46,504 nt of DNA from Candidatus Latescibacterota bacterium (GTDB taxonomy: Bacteria; Latescibacterota; UBA2968; UBA8231). The position numbers and the translations under genes are program-made. The notes under the pieces were generated by a model that did no database searches, was not told the DNA's origin, and saw only the letters and a program-made list of their open reading frames with translations. Shown piece by piece: positions 1 to 8,806 of this stretch; position 1 is the first letter of the stretch, and every line of letters begins with the position of its first letter. The stretch lies in the NCBI GenBank assembly GCA_007136405.1, contig SLHA01000055.1, positions 1 through 46,504 of the forward strand, in the 5' to 3' direction.

Positions 1-125
1 GCTTCACGTGGGATGCCCGGGACAGCTCCGGCACCCTGGTGCCTCCCGGTCTGTACGTGGCTGTCATCCAGGTGAAGGCGGACGATCCGGAGACGGTCAC
101 CCGTTCCTTTGCTGTCGTCTATTGA
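1..125 (+). CDS. C-terminal end of a FlgD-like Ig-domain secreted protein (partial)
   Basis: The window opens inside a gene; the reading frame starts at base 3 and stops with TGA at 123-125. The visible 40 residues contain FTWDARDSSG, LVPPGLYVAVIQV and a final SFAVVY. This is the usual pattern of the FlgD Ig-like C-terminal domain (W-D-x-R-D-x-x-G followed by PPGLY), which ends many large secreted or surface proteins in FCB-group bacteria, where it may act as a sorting or export domain. The rest of the protein lies outside the window, so its function cannot be told. It sits about 400 bases upstream of, and on the same strand as, the envelope cluster and may belong with it. Confidence 0.75.
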   Translation, partial: FTWDARDSSGTLVPPGLYVAVIQVKADDPETVTRSFAVVY

Positions 126-521
126 GCCGACACCAGGATATGACTGACCGGGGAGAGTCGGGCTGCAGGCATCCCCAGTCAGACGCGTTCCTGGTGCACA
201 AAGTGCAGGATGGCGTATTCACCGGGGAGCTCCTGGAGCCGCGACGCTCCGGACCCCGGTGAATTTCGGCGCGGCCCCAGGGGTAAGACACCCCCTGCCG
301 CGCTCCTGTTTACGAGCGTCTCGAACCCGCGCCGGACCTTCCCCCGAACGCTACCCGCCAATGCCCTCCAGGGCACCGTGTCACCTCGATTCCGCGCCCT
401 GGGCAGCGGTTGCTTTCCGAATCGCCCGCTGCGCGCCCGCTCGATGTATGTTAAGTTAGTGTAGCATGGCAGACACAACCCGGACATGCTTGACCGGGTA
501 CCACCATCGAGGAGGTCCATC
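126..521. other. Intergenic region upstream of the envelope cluster
   Basis: There is no convincing gene on either strand; open frames here lack ribosome binding sites and recognisable motifs. An AT-richer patch at about 443-465 (TATGTTAAGTTAGTGTAGC) could hold a promoter, but I see no convincing -35 partner. A short inverted repeat, ACCCGG at 478-483 and CCGGGT at 494-499, lies just before the GAGGAGG ribosome binding site (509-515) of the next gene and could affect its translation. Confidence 0.4.
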
Positions 522-1763
522 GTGTCATCATCTGGTGCCGCTGCAAGCCACGCCCGCCGTTCCGGTACCGTGGGGCTCTTCATCCTGCTGACCACTGTGC
601 ACAGCATGGCATTCGGGCAAATCCTGCAATCCGAGACGGTGTTCGGCGATGTCCGGGTTGACATCGATCTGGTTCCCGCCCTGAGTCGTGCCCAGATGAT
701 TTCGCTGGCCACCCTGGGGGTGGATACGCGCGGCTCAGGAGCACGGCTGATGACCCTGATCGTGCAGAACACGACGGATCGCCAGATTGCGCCCTTGTAT
801 CTCGCCGTAACCGTGGAGGTTTCGGGTATTGGAACCATAACCCGGATCGACCAGCGTGATGACACGCCGTTCAGCCTTCGGCCGGGCCAGGTGGTCGTTG
901 CCAACAACAATCAGTTGCGGCGGGGTCTGCCCGGCGTCCCCGAACGTATCGAGCTCGAGGGAGAACTGACGCCTCAGGGCGAAGAGCTTATCAACAGCCT
1001 GAAAGGCTCGGTAACGCTGCCCGACAGGCTGTACACCATCGACTTCAGTATCTATCATGGCAACAACCGTCTTAACGGTGGCGTTCTTGTCGCCCGGACA
1101 TCGGTGTCACTGCCGGACCAGGAGTTGTTCACCGATACCGGTTTCGATCTGATCGCTCCCGGGAGTTCGATCGGCGAGCCAGCGCAATGGGTCACGCACG
1201 GCCGCCCGGTGTTCCGTTGGGAAGGCAATGCGGCACAGACCTACCGTGTAGTGGTCGTCCAAGCCGTTGAGGGACAGCCGGCACAGGCACTCATCCAGGC
1301 CGCGCTGGAAACCGCTCCCGTCAGCAGCCCGGCCGGCGTAAGCATCACGCAGGACTGGCAGATTCCCGGTGAGCTGCTGGAATTCGAGATGGTCGATGTT
1401 CTGGTGACCGGCACAAGTTTCAGCTATCCGTCAGTCCGGGTGCAGACCCTGCAGCCCGGGTCATGGTATTACTGGCAGGTCCTTGCCGTGTTGCAGACGC
1501 CCTCGGGAATTGCCTATGCACCCTCACCCATCTGGCAGTTCGGTCGGCGCAGAGCCGGTATCCCGCTCTCGGAATTGGACGAGGAAATACGGCAATATCT
1601 GGCTCGATTCCTGCCCGATCGCTATCACCACCTGTTGCTGGAAGGGTACAAGGTGGAAGCGGCCAGTATAGAAGGCGAGGCCGTCAGTGGCACGCAACTG
1701 TTGAAGGAGCTGGAGCGCCTCGCCCAGGAGCTCGAACAGGGACGGCTCCGGTTTGTCGACTGA
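522..1763 (+). CDS. Exported protein with C-terminal Ig/FN3-like region, unknown function
   Basis: A protein of 413 aa. I chose the GTG at 522 because a strong GAGGAGG site sits 6 bases before it; an in-frame ATG at 486 has no such site. The N-terminus (basic residues, then VGLFILLTTVHSMAFG) looks like a signal peptide, so the product is probably periplasmic or surface exposed. Residues about 30-220 form an all-beta region. Residues about 230-370 resemble an Ig/FN3-like module (PVFRWEG, TYRVVVVQA, SWYYWQVLAV). The C-terminal 50 residues are charged and probably helical. I recognise no enzyme motif. It heads the cluster with FecR-domain, barrel and CHASE2 cyclase genes, so a role as a partner or ligand-binding component in that system is inferred. 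The family is not identified. Confidence 0.7.
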   Translation: MSSSGAAASHARRSGTVGLFILLTTVHSMAFGQILQSETVFGDVRVDIDLVPALSRAQMISLATLGVDTRGSGARLMTLIVQNTTDRQIAPLYLAVTVEVSGIGTITRIDQRDDTPFSLRPGQVVVANNNQLRRGLPGVPERIELEGELTPQGEELINSLKGSVTLPDRLYTIDFSIYHGNNRLNGGVLVARTSVSLPDQELFTDTGFDLIAPGSSIGEPAQWVTHGRPVFRWEGNAAQTYRVVVVQAVEGQPAQALIQAALETAPVSSPAGVSITQDWQIPGELLEFEMVDVLVTGTSFSYPSVRVQTLQPGSWYYWQVLAVLQTPSGIAYAPSPIWQFGRRRAGIPLSELDEEIRQYLARFLPDRYHHLLLEGYKVEAASIEGEAVSGTQLLKELERLAQELEQGRLRFVD

Positions 1764-1942
1764 CTGCCCCCGAGACCGTGCAACCAGGGGACCCGGAGCA
1801 GTCCGCCAGCCATACGGCAACGCCGCATGGGGCATCATCCCATGTCCCGGTCATGGCGCACTTGCGTTCTGTCTTGACGAGATTGCATTCCGCCCTGCAG
1901 AGATCCTGTAGAGGCGCAAAACCCATTGCCGGTAGATCGGTT

Positions 1943-2800
1943 ATGAACAAGCCAGCTTTCTCCGCCCTGGTACGCATGACCTGCCTGTATCTCGCGGCAT
2001 TTCCCCTGTTTGTCTGGGCCAACCCCACGGAACAGTTACCCGGGGGCCCGCTTGCTGCAGCCTCACCAGCAGATGATGAACACGCACCGGAAAATGAGTC
2101 CACTAACATGGCGGAGGATGGTGCGGACCGCTCGGTCACGCCCCGTCGTCCCCTGGCCATCGTCCGCCGGTTCAACCCGCTGGTGCAAGTACGGCATCTG
2201 GCGGACGAGGACTGGATCGGCGCCGCACGCACTCACCCGCTGCACGACGCGGACACGTTACGGACCGGAGACGAAGGTTTTGCCGTCGTCCAGTTCATGG
2301 ACAACAGTGTTGCCCGGGTCAGGCCCAACTCATTGCTCATCGTGCACGGCGAATCACGGGCTCCCGGAAATACCGCGGCCCGGATTGCGGTCGAACTGGG
2401 TGAGATGTTTTTGAGTGTGCAGAGCAGCGCCAGTGCCTATGAGGTAGCCACACCCAGCGCTGTGGCCGCCGTGCGCGGCACCCGTTTTTCGACGTGGGTA
2501 AGCCCGACCGGGGCCAGTTCATTCACCGGGTTCAGCGGGCATGTCCTGATCACCGCGCTTGCTTCCGGCAATGTCGTCCCGCTCGTGCGCGGAACCAGAG
2601 CCGAGGTCGACGCTGCAGGGGAGGAGATCGAGCTGACCCGCGTGACTGAGGACGAGCTGGATACGGCCTATGACGAATACCAGAGGATGGACGACGAGCT
2701 CGACATCAAGTCCCTCTGGTTGCGTTTCATAGATGCGGAAGGCAGGACTGAAGAGATCGAACTAGAGTATTTCCAAGTGCAACCGGATGAAGAGGAATGA
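1943..2800 (+). CDS. FecR-domain periplasmic protein
   Basis: A protein of 285 aa from ATG 1943. The frame stays open further upstream, but this start gives a clear signal peptide (MNKPAFSALV then a hydrophobic run ending FVWA). Residues about 80-190 match the FecR domain: the DTLRTGDEGFAVVQF and SVARVRPNSLLIV segments, then VELGEMFLSVQ, YEVATPSAVAAVRGT and FTGFSGHVLI. FecR domains act in the periplasm in envelope signalling or bind cell-surface polymers. No FecI sigma factor or TonB receptor is beside it, so classical iron-citrate signalling is not supported. The C-terminal 60 residues are very acidic (many E and D). The stop codon overlaps the start of the next gene (ATGA), so the two are probably translationally coupled. 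No good ribosome binding site was seen. Confidence 0.85.
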   Translation: MNKPAFSALVRMTCLYLAAFPLFVWANPTEQLPGGPLAAASPADDEHAPENESTNMAEDGADRSVTPRRPLAIVRRFNPLVQVRHLADEDWIGAARTHPLHDADTLRTGDEGFAVVQFMDNSVARVRPNSLLIVHGESRAPGNTAARIAVELGEMFLSVQSSASAYEVATPSAVAAVRGTRFSTWVSPTGASSFTGFSGHVLITALASGNVVPLVRGTRAEVDAAGEEIELTRVTEDELDTAYDEYQRMDDELDIKSLWLRFIDAEGRTEEIELEYFQVQPDEEE

Positions 2801-5580
2801 TAAGGCGTACGCTGGGCACACCCTTAGCGCTGCTGTCGTCGATCACGCTCTCCGTTCTGGCAGGTTCTCTCGAGGCTCTGCCGCTAATACAGCACCGGCC
2901 GCCACCCTATGTGGAACGGGGCAAACCCGTCAGAATGGAATTCCGCCTGGGCGACCTGGCCTCCGACCCCGTACGGGAGGCGTATCTCCATTACCGTTAC
3001 CGGGGTGAACCCACCTACCACCACCAGCCGGCTGAGGTGCTCGATCGTCGAATAGTGGCCGAAGTCAGTTTCACGGATGCCTCGGCCACCATGGCTGAGT
3101 ATTACCTCACGACAGAGCACCATGACGGCCGTGTCCGTGCCTGGCCGGATCCCGCCGGCCCGGCAGGGCCGGCGGCCGTCGACATCATCGAACCGCGCCG
3201 TGATGCCCCCCAGGCGTTCGACACCCGGTCCGGCCGGATAGAGCACGCCATCCTGTCTCCCGAACCGGGTGCACGGCTGCGGCCTGATGACGTGTTCGCG
3301 GCCGTCACGTTCTTCTACGAACACGCGGAAGCCATACCGGATTCTTTCCAGGTTCGGCTGAACGATCGGAACATCAGCACAGCAGCCGAAATCAACCCCT
3401 GGTTGATCACCTGGATTCCTCCGGAACCTCTCATGCCAGGCGACTACACGCTCACCGTAGACTACAGCAGCCCGGATGGCCACTCCATTCGGATCGCCGG
3501 CTGGGACTTCTCCATCCTGTCGACCATATCGCCTCCAGCCGAGGACATCCCTCCGTACGCCGAACCCCGCGAAGGCTTGATCACCGGAGGTCAGATACAG
3601 GGCACGGCGCGCAGTCAGTCCAGCTCAAACCGTACCAGCAACCTCGCACGCAACAACATACGCGTCTCGGGCAGACACGGTGAGCTGCGCTATACTCTGA
3701 GCGGCCTGATCACCACCCAGGAGGATGTGCGCCTCCAGCGGCAGAACCAATATGCCGCCGAACTGAAAGCAGGCGATTGGCTGGTTCTGGAAGCCGGGCA
3801 TATCCACCCCTCGCTGAACCCGTTCCTCATGGCCGGGCGGCGTGTCCGCGGCCTTCATTCTGACATACGCCTGCGGTCCGGTGCGATGCAGATGCAGTTC
3901 ATATACGGCCAACTGCACCGCCGGATCAAACCGCTGTACCGTGAACTGGTGCACGAAACCCGGACGCTCAGCCTGGACAGCGAAGGTAACGAGATAACCG
4001 AAAACCAGTTCATCCTCCAGTCCGAACGGCAGGGCGCGGGAACCTATGCGCGCAACATGGCAGGCGCCAGGATCGGCTACGGTGGCGACGGCCCCTTCGG
4101 TTTCTCGGTCAGCGTGCTGCGGGTGGAGGACCGGACCGGCTCGATCGACCTGGTCCGGTCGTTCGATGATCTGGATCCCGGCCTGCTGGACGGATTGGAC
4201 CCGGCACAACGCCAGGTTTTGTCAGCCAATCCTGAGTTACTGGATATACGCACCGGGGATCCCCCGCCCAGGGGCAATGTCGGGATAGCTACCGACTTTC
4301 ACCTCCATGCCGACAACAATCGCATCCAGATACATGGTGATTTTGCCGCCAGTCTGATCAACGACGACATCTCGCCCGGTATTCTCGATCAGAAACGAGC
4401 AGACAACCTGGGCTTCGCTCTGGACGACGCCACCGTGTCCCTCTTCGACCGGCTCTCCTGGTTGATCGTCATCAACGAAAATATGAACGCCCTGCCGCTG
4501 AAGGTGCACGATCAAAAAGCCGAACTCATCATGCCCAAAGGGGTTTTGGCAGCGCAAACCCGTATCAATCTGAACTACTTCGATCACAATGCAGCCATTC
4601 AATATCAATGGATCGGTCCGGATTTCAGTACGCTGACCAATACCGGTCTGCGTCGCGATGTCGGCGGGTATTCCATCTCGGATCGCTTTCGGTTATGGTC
4701 GAACACGGTGTACCTCACGCTCGGACACGAGCGTCTGAAAGACAACGTCATTGGCCATAGAGACGCGACCACCACGACAACGGCCAACCGGATCGACGTG
4801 GGGTGGTACCCGATGGCTCCGGAACTGCCGAACGTCACGGCAAGGATACATCGGCGCACACGGGACAACGGTCATGAGCGCACCAACCCTCTTCTTCCAT
4901 CCGAGCTCGTGCTCGCTTCCGTCCGTAACGTGCAACAGGTGGGAGATGAATTCGATGTCCGTCCGTCTCCCCGTGACAACGTCACCATGCAATATTCGTT
5001 GTCGCTGTCCCAACCGTTCGCTCTACTGGACATCGACCACGAAGCTTCGGTCAACCTTGCGCGGATCTCGACCAAGGACCGCGTCTTCCTGTATGGTGAC
5101 CATAAAACCCATTCTGCCGGGATGACACTGAGCTCCACCTTCACCGGCACTCCGGTACGAACCGAGGTTGGATTCAATACCCACCGCTCCGAATCGTCCA
5201 GCGGCCTATCAACCCTCTCCGTCCATGGGCTGCAGGGTGGACTGAGCTGGGACTTCCCGGAGCAACGGATCAGCTTCGCAGCGGAACTCGGCCTTACGTT
5301 CGATCGTAGCGAGACTACCCGTCTGGTCGATCGCCTGTACGAAGAAGCCCCGGGCAACACCATTCCCGAACAGTTCGCGCGTTATTACACACCGGACACC
5401 GACCCACCGGAGAAAGAACGAACCATATCCTATCTGCTCGGAAGTGATCTTCGCTACCAGCTCGATCCCCGGCATACGGTTCATGTGTCAGGTAGTTATA
5501 TCCGCCTGGCGGACCGGTATACCCGCCTCAGTCTCCCCAATCACCATCTCTTTCAATTGCGCTATGTGTACGATTTCTGA
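2797..5580 (+). CDS. Outer-membrane beta-barrel protein with N-terminal Ig-like domains
   Basis: A protein of 927 aa whose ATG overlaps the FecR gene stop (ATGA at 2797-2800). A signal peptide is visible (MIRRTLGTPLALLSS...AGSLEALP). Residues about 30-250 look like two Ig-like modules, with EYYLTTEHHDG in the first and GDYTLTVDYSSPDG in the second. From about residue 265 to the end, alternating polar and aromatic strands are typical of a large outer-membrane barrel, and the last residue is Phe (RYVYDF), the usual BAM recognition end. No TonB box or plug domain was recognised, so it is not an ordinary TonB-dependent receptor. Coupling to FecR and closeness to a CHASE2 cyclase suggest a surface sensor or export component of the same system; this is inference. 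Confidence 0.75.
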   Translation: MIRRTLGTPLALLSSITLSVLAGSLEALPLIQHRPPPYVERGKPVRMEFRLGDLASDPVREAYLHYRYRGEPTYHHQPAEVLDRRIVAEVSFTDASATMAEYYLTTEHHDGRVRAWPDPAGPAGPAAVDIIEPRRDAPQAFDTRSGRIEHAILSPEPGARLRPDDVFAAVTFFYEHAEAIPDSFQVRLNDRNISTAAEINPWLITWIPPEPLMPGDYTLTVDYSSPDGHSIRIAGWDFSILSTISPPAEDIPPYAEPREGLITGGQIQGTARSQSSSNRTSNLARNNIRVSGRHGELRYTLSGLITTQEDVRLQRQNQYAAELKAGDWLVLEAGHIHPSLNPFLMAGRRVRGLHSDIRLRSGAMQMQFIYGQLHRRIKPLYRELVHETRTLSLDSEGNEITENQFILQSERQGAGTYARNMAGARIGYGGDGPFGFSVSVLRVEDRTGSIDLVRSFDDLDPGLLDGLDPAQRQVLSANPELLDIRTGDPPPRGNVGIATDFHLHADNNRIQIHGDFAASLINDDISPGILDQKRADNLGFALDDATVSLFDRLSWLIVINENMNALPLKVHDQKAELIMPKGVLAAQTRINLNYFDHNAAIQYQWIGPDFSTLTNTGLRRDVGGYSISDRFRLWSNTVYLTLGHERLKDNVIGHRDATTTTTANRIDVGWYPMAPELPNVTARIHRRTRDNGHERTNPLLPSELVLASVRNVQQVGDEFDVRPSPRDNVTMQYSLSLSQPFALLDIDHEASVNLARISTKDRVFLYGDHKTHSAGMTLSSTFTGTPVRTEVGFNTHRSESSSGLSTLSVHGLQGGLSWDFPEQRISFAAELGLTFDRSETTRLVDRLYEEAPGNTIPEQFARYYTPDTDPPEKERTISYLLGSDLRYQLDPRHTVHVSGSYIRLADRYTRLSLPNHHLFQLRYVYDF

Positions 5581-5647
5581 GCCACGTACAGCAGCCCCGC
5601 CGTCCTATCTTGAACTTCACCTGTCACGCACGCCTGTAGTCGCCTAG

Positions 5648-7840
5648 ATGCCAACCAGGCGTCCGTCCCATTCAAGATGGAGCATCGCACTGCTGTGTGC
5701 CTGTGTTGCACTGTTGGCAGGTATGCTGGTGTCCCGCACCATGCCGTTTCGCACCCTGGAACTGCGCATCACGGACTGGCTCTTCGAATGGCGCGGGCCG
5801 CTGACGGTCCGCGAATCACCGGTTGTGCTCGTCGCGATCAGCGATCAGGCGGACTACGAAATAGCGGAATCGTGGCCCTGGCCCCGAAACTACCATGCCC
5901 GCCTGGTCGACAATCTGAATGCCGCCGGAGCCCGTGTCATCGGTTTCGATGTCACTTTCATCCAGCCGGATGACTACAGCGCGGCGAATGACAGCCTGTT
6001 CGCCCGCGCTATCGAGCGCCATGGCAACGTTGTTCTGGCGGGTGACATCCGCGCCGAAAGGAGAGGCGGCACGTCGCATATGGTACGCCGCCTCACGCCC
6101 TATCGCGAACTGCAGGCCTCCAACCCCAATCCATGGGGCATCATCTCCAATCCTCTTGACGAAGACGGTTTCGTGCGCCGGTACCGGCCGTTCGTGGAGC
6201 ACCTGGGCCAGCGCCATCACGCTTTCGGTCTGGAACTGGTGCGGCGCTACCTCGATCTGGATTCATTGGTCATAGCGGAGACTCCGACACATTACGAACT
6301 GGGTTTCACCCGGGTACCCAAATTCGATCACCATAACATGCTGATCAACTATCACGGTGGTCCGGCGACGTTTACGGAGTACAGTTACGAACAGATTATC
6401 GATGATGGCTCCATCGTACTGAATAGCGACCGCGAGTTTTTTGGTATTGAGCATCCTGACGACAAGCAGTACGGAGATTTCGACGATCCCGGTTACGGAC
6501 TGCTGCATACCGGAGATCTGGAGGGGAAGATCGTCATCGTCGGCGCCACCATGCCGGAGTTGCAGGACTTTCATCCCACCCCGTTTTCGCCCCAGTTACC
6601 GGGATATGAGATTCACGCCAATGCCATACAGACCATCCTCAGCGAGCACTACATTCGCCCACTTGCACCTGTTCTTCGGCTTGCTGCGGTAGTAGCACCG
6701 GTTGTCCTGATCAGCACCGTCACCATATATAAAGGCGTGTTGGCAGGATTTGCAGGACTGGTCCTCTTGTCAGTAAGCCTCACAGGCACCGTGCAGTGGT
6801 TGTTCAGTTACCGCGATATACGTATGGAACTCGTGTTACCCATGGTGCCATTGTTGCTCGGATACGCCACGTCATCCACGTACAGCTTCGTTACCGAGCA
6901 GATGGAAAAGCGCCGGGTCCGAAGTCTGTTTGGTTCTTATGTATCACCCGAACTCGTAAACATGATGATCGAGAGCGGAGAAGAGCCTCGACTGGGCGGT
7001 GAAGAAGCGTACATATCCGCGTTTTTCTCCGATATCCAGTCTTTTTCCGCCTTCTCCGAACAACTGGAACCGGTCCGGCTGGTCGAATTGATCAATGAAT
7101 ATCTAACCGAGATGACCACCATCATAACCGAGGAACAGGGTACGCTGGACAAGTACATCGGCGATGCCATCGTCGCCTTTTTCGGTGCACCCATCGCCCT
7201 TGCCGATCATGCCCTGCGAGCTTGTGTGGCATCCCAGCGCATGATCCTCAAACAGAACGAACTCCGGCGCAAATGGAGCATCGTCGAAAACCGATGGCCA
7301 TCCATCGTTGGGGAAATGCGCACGCGGATCGGGATCAATACAGGTACCATGGTCACCGGCAACATGGGATCTTCCATTCGCTTCAACTACACCATGATGG
7401 GCGACGACGTAAACCTGGCGGCACGGTGCGAAAGCGGAGCCAAGACCTATGGTGTCTACACCATGGTTACCGAACGCACGTGCAGGGAAGCCCAACGATA
7501 TGGCGATGACTGCGTTTTCCGGTACCTCGATCGTGTCGTGGTGATGGGACGAACGCAGCCGGTGGATATACACGAGATTGTCGGGCTTCGAACCCACGTC
7601 GATCGTTCCACCCTGGAGTGCATTGACCTCTATGAAACGGCGATGGCTGAATACCGCCATCAACGTTGGGAAAAGGCCGCTGAACACTTCCGGCAATCGG
7701 CTCGTCTGGAACCGCTGAGCCAGGATATGCCGGGTGTCAAGACCAACCCTTCCCTGGTCATGATCGAACGATGTGCAGCAATGCGCCAAACTCCCCCCGG
7801 TGATGACTGGGACGGAGTGTTTGTCATGGACAGCAAGTAA
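5648..7840 (+). CDS. CHASE2-domain class III adenylate cyclase
   Basis: A membrane-bound cyclase of 730 aa that should convert ATP to cAMP in the cytoplasm in response to a periplasmic signal. Order of parts: one N-terminal membrane segment (about 12-30); a periplasmic CHASE2 domain (about 50-330, ending LPGYEIHANAIQTIL); about three membrane segments (340-412); a cyclase domain (about 450-625); and a TPR-like C-terminus. Metal-binding Asp residues are D462 (FSDIQSFS) and D506 (YIGDAI). K502 and T582 stand where the adenine-selecting pair is found, as in class IIIb adenylate cyclases. N589 and R593 are the transition-state residues, so the enzyme looks complete. It follows the barrel gene by 67 bases. 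No cAMP receptor protein gene is seen in the window. Confidence 0.92.
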   Translation: MPTRRPSHSRWSIALLCACVALLAGMLVSRTMPFRTLELRITDWLFEWRGPLTVRESPVVLVAISDQADYEIAESWPWPRNYHARLVDNLNAAGARVIGFDVTFIQPDDYSAANDSLFARAIERHGNVVLAGDIRAERRGGTSHMVRRLTPYRELQASNPNPWGIISNPLDEDGFVRRYRPFVEHLGQRHHAFGLELVRRYLDLDSLVIAETPTHYELGFTRVPKFDHHNMLINYHGGPATFTEYSYEQIIDDGSIVLNSDREFFGIEHPDDKQYGDFDDPGYGLLHTGDLEGKIVIVGATMPELQDFHPTPFSPQLPGYEIHANAIQTILSEHYIRPLAPVLRLAAVVAPVVLISTVTIYKGVLAGFAGLVLLSVSLTGTVQWLFSYRDIRMELVLPMVPLLLGYATSSTYSFVTEQMEKRRVRSLFGSYVSPELVNMMIESGEEPRLGGEEAYISAFFSDIQSFSAFSEQLEPVRLVELINEYLTEMTTIITEEQGTLDKYIGDAIVAFFGAPIALADHALRACVASQRMILKQNELRRKWSIVENRWPSIVGEMRTRIGINTGTMVTGNMGSSIRFNYTMMGDDVNLAARCESGAKTYGVYTMVTERTCREAQRYGDDCVFRYLDRVVVMGRTQPVDIHEIVGLRTHVDRSTLECIDLYETAMAEYRHQRWEKAAEHFRQSARLEPLSQDMPGVKTNPSLVMIERCAAMRQTPPGDDWDGVFVMDSK

Positions 7841-7921
7841 AGACCGCCATGAATCAACGGCCATGGTGCACGGACTCAGTTCCGGTATCGTTGATCTGAA
7901 ATCGGAAGAACGGAAATCCCT

Positions 7922-8569
7922 ATGTTTGCTTTCGGAAAGAACAAGCAGTTGATGGCTATGCTTGACCAATATCTCAACGTCGCATCGGAAACGATGGATT
8001 TGTACTCGGATACGTTCGGTTATCTGCTGAAAAACGGATTCGACCGTCGTTTTGAGGTTCTGGTCCAGAAAACCAAGCAAAGCGAATCCAATGCTGACGA
8101 TATGCTCCGTCAGATCAAGATGGAAGCGTATTCGAAATCATTACTGCCCGAAACCCGCGAGGATATACTGACCATTATCGAGGTCATCGATCAGGTACCG
8201 TCCAAAGGCCGCCGCATCACCATCATGTTCAGCGCGCAGCGGACACGACCGCCTGATGCTTTTGACAAGGAATTTATCGAACTGCTTCGTCTCACCCGCG
8301 AATCGTTCGACTGGCTCGTACAGGCAACGCGCAGCTGCCTTGGCATGTCCACAGGGAGCATCCAGGACCTGGCCCGCAAAATAGACAACGACGAGAGCCT
8401 GGGCGACAGGCTCGAGCGCGACATGATCAGCAGAATTTTCGCGACAGATGCACCTGTTGGTGAAAAGTTGCTTCAACGGGACATCGTGGAAAAGTGTGGT
8501 TCACTGATCGATATGTGCGAAAGAGCCATGGACCGGGTGATGATCCTGAAGATCAAGCGCCACATCTGA
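7922..8569 (+). CDS. DUF47 / PhoU-like protein
   Basis: A protein of 215 aa, almost wholly helical, matching the DUF47 (PhoU-related) family that accompanies PiT-type phosphate transporters. It has the usual length (about 205-220 aa). It opens with a four-helix PhoU-like half (LDQYLNVASETMDLYSDTF) and has acidic metal-binding-type clusters in the middle and near the end (DNDESLGD and MCERAMDRVMILKIK). The family is thought to regulate the adjacent PiT carrier, but the mechanism is not settled. The PiT gene follows 237 bases downstream. The start ATG is preceded by a purine-rich stretch (CGGAAGAACGGAAA). A 5-bp GC stem at 8578-8592 lies just after the stop and is too short to call a terminator. 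Confidence 0.88.
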   Translation: MFAFGKNKQLMAMLDQYLNVASETMDLYSDTFGYLLKNGFDRRFEVLVQKTKQSESNADDMLRQIKMEAYSKSLLPETREDILTIIEVIDQVPSKGRRITIMFSAQRTRPPDAFDKEFIELLRLTRESFDWLVQATRSCLGMSTGSIQDLARKIDNDESLGDRLERDMISRIFATDAPVGEKLLQRDIVEKCGSLIDMCERAMDRVMILKIKRHI

Positions 8570-8806
8570 CCTGACAGGCGCCTTGATGGCGCATGCCACT
8601 TTAGACAACCACCACAGGGAGGGAAGCCCGATATTGGTCGCAACTGCACCTGGTCGCCTGGCCGTTTCCATCGTGGTGACGGACGTAGTGACGCATTCAG
8701 CGACGAACGCTGATCGATGCACCAGAGCTGTCCACGCAGCCCACCGAGCCTTTGACCTTGGTTTTCCTGGCGGTGTGGCTCCTGAGAACCAGAGGTCGGG
8801 GCTCGT

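Noticed and set aside
179..910. Long minus-strand open frame of 243 codons across the intergenic region and the exported-protein gene
   Set aside because: Arginine- and serine-rich translation typical of a high-GC shadow frame; the plus-strand gene has signal peptide and ribosome binding site.
7103..8080. Minus-strand open frame of 325 codons opposite the cyclase and DUF47 genes
   Set aside because: It is antisense to two clearly real genes and has no recognisable motif.
8578..8592. GCGCC/GGCGC hairpin after the DUF47 gene as a terminator
   Set aside because: Only five pairs and no T-run; the PiT gene follows on the same strand and is likely co-expressed.
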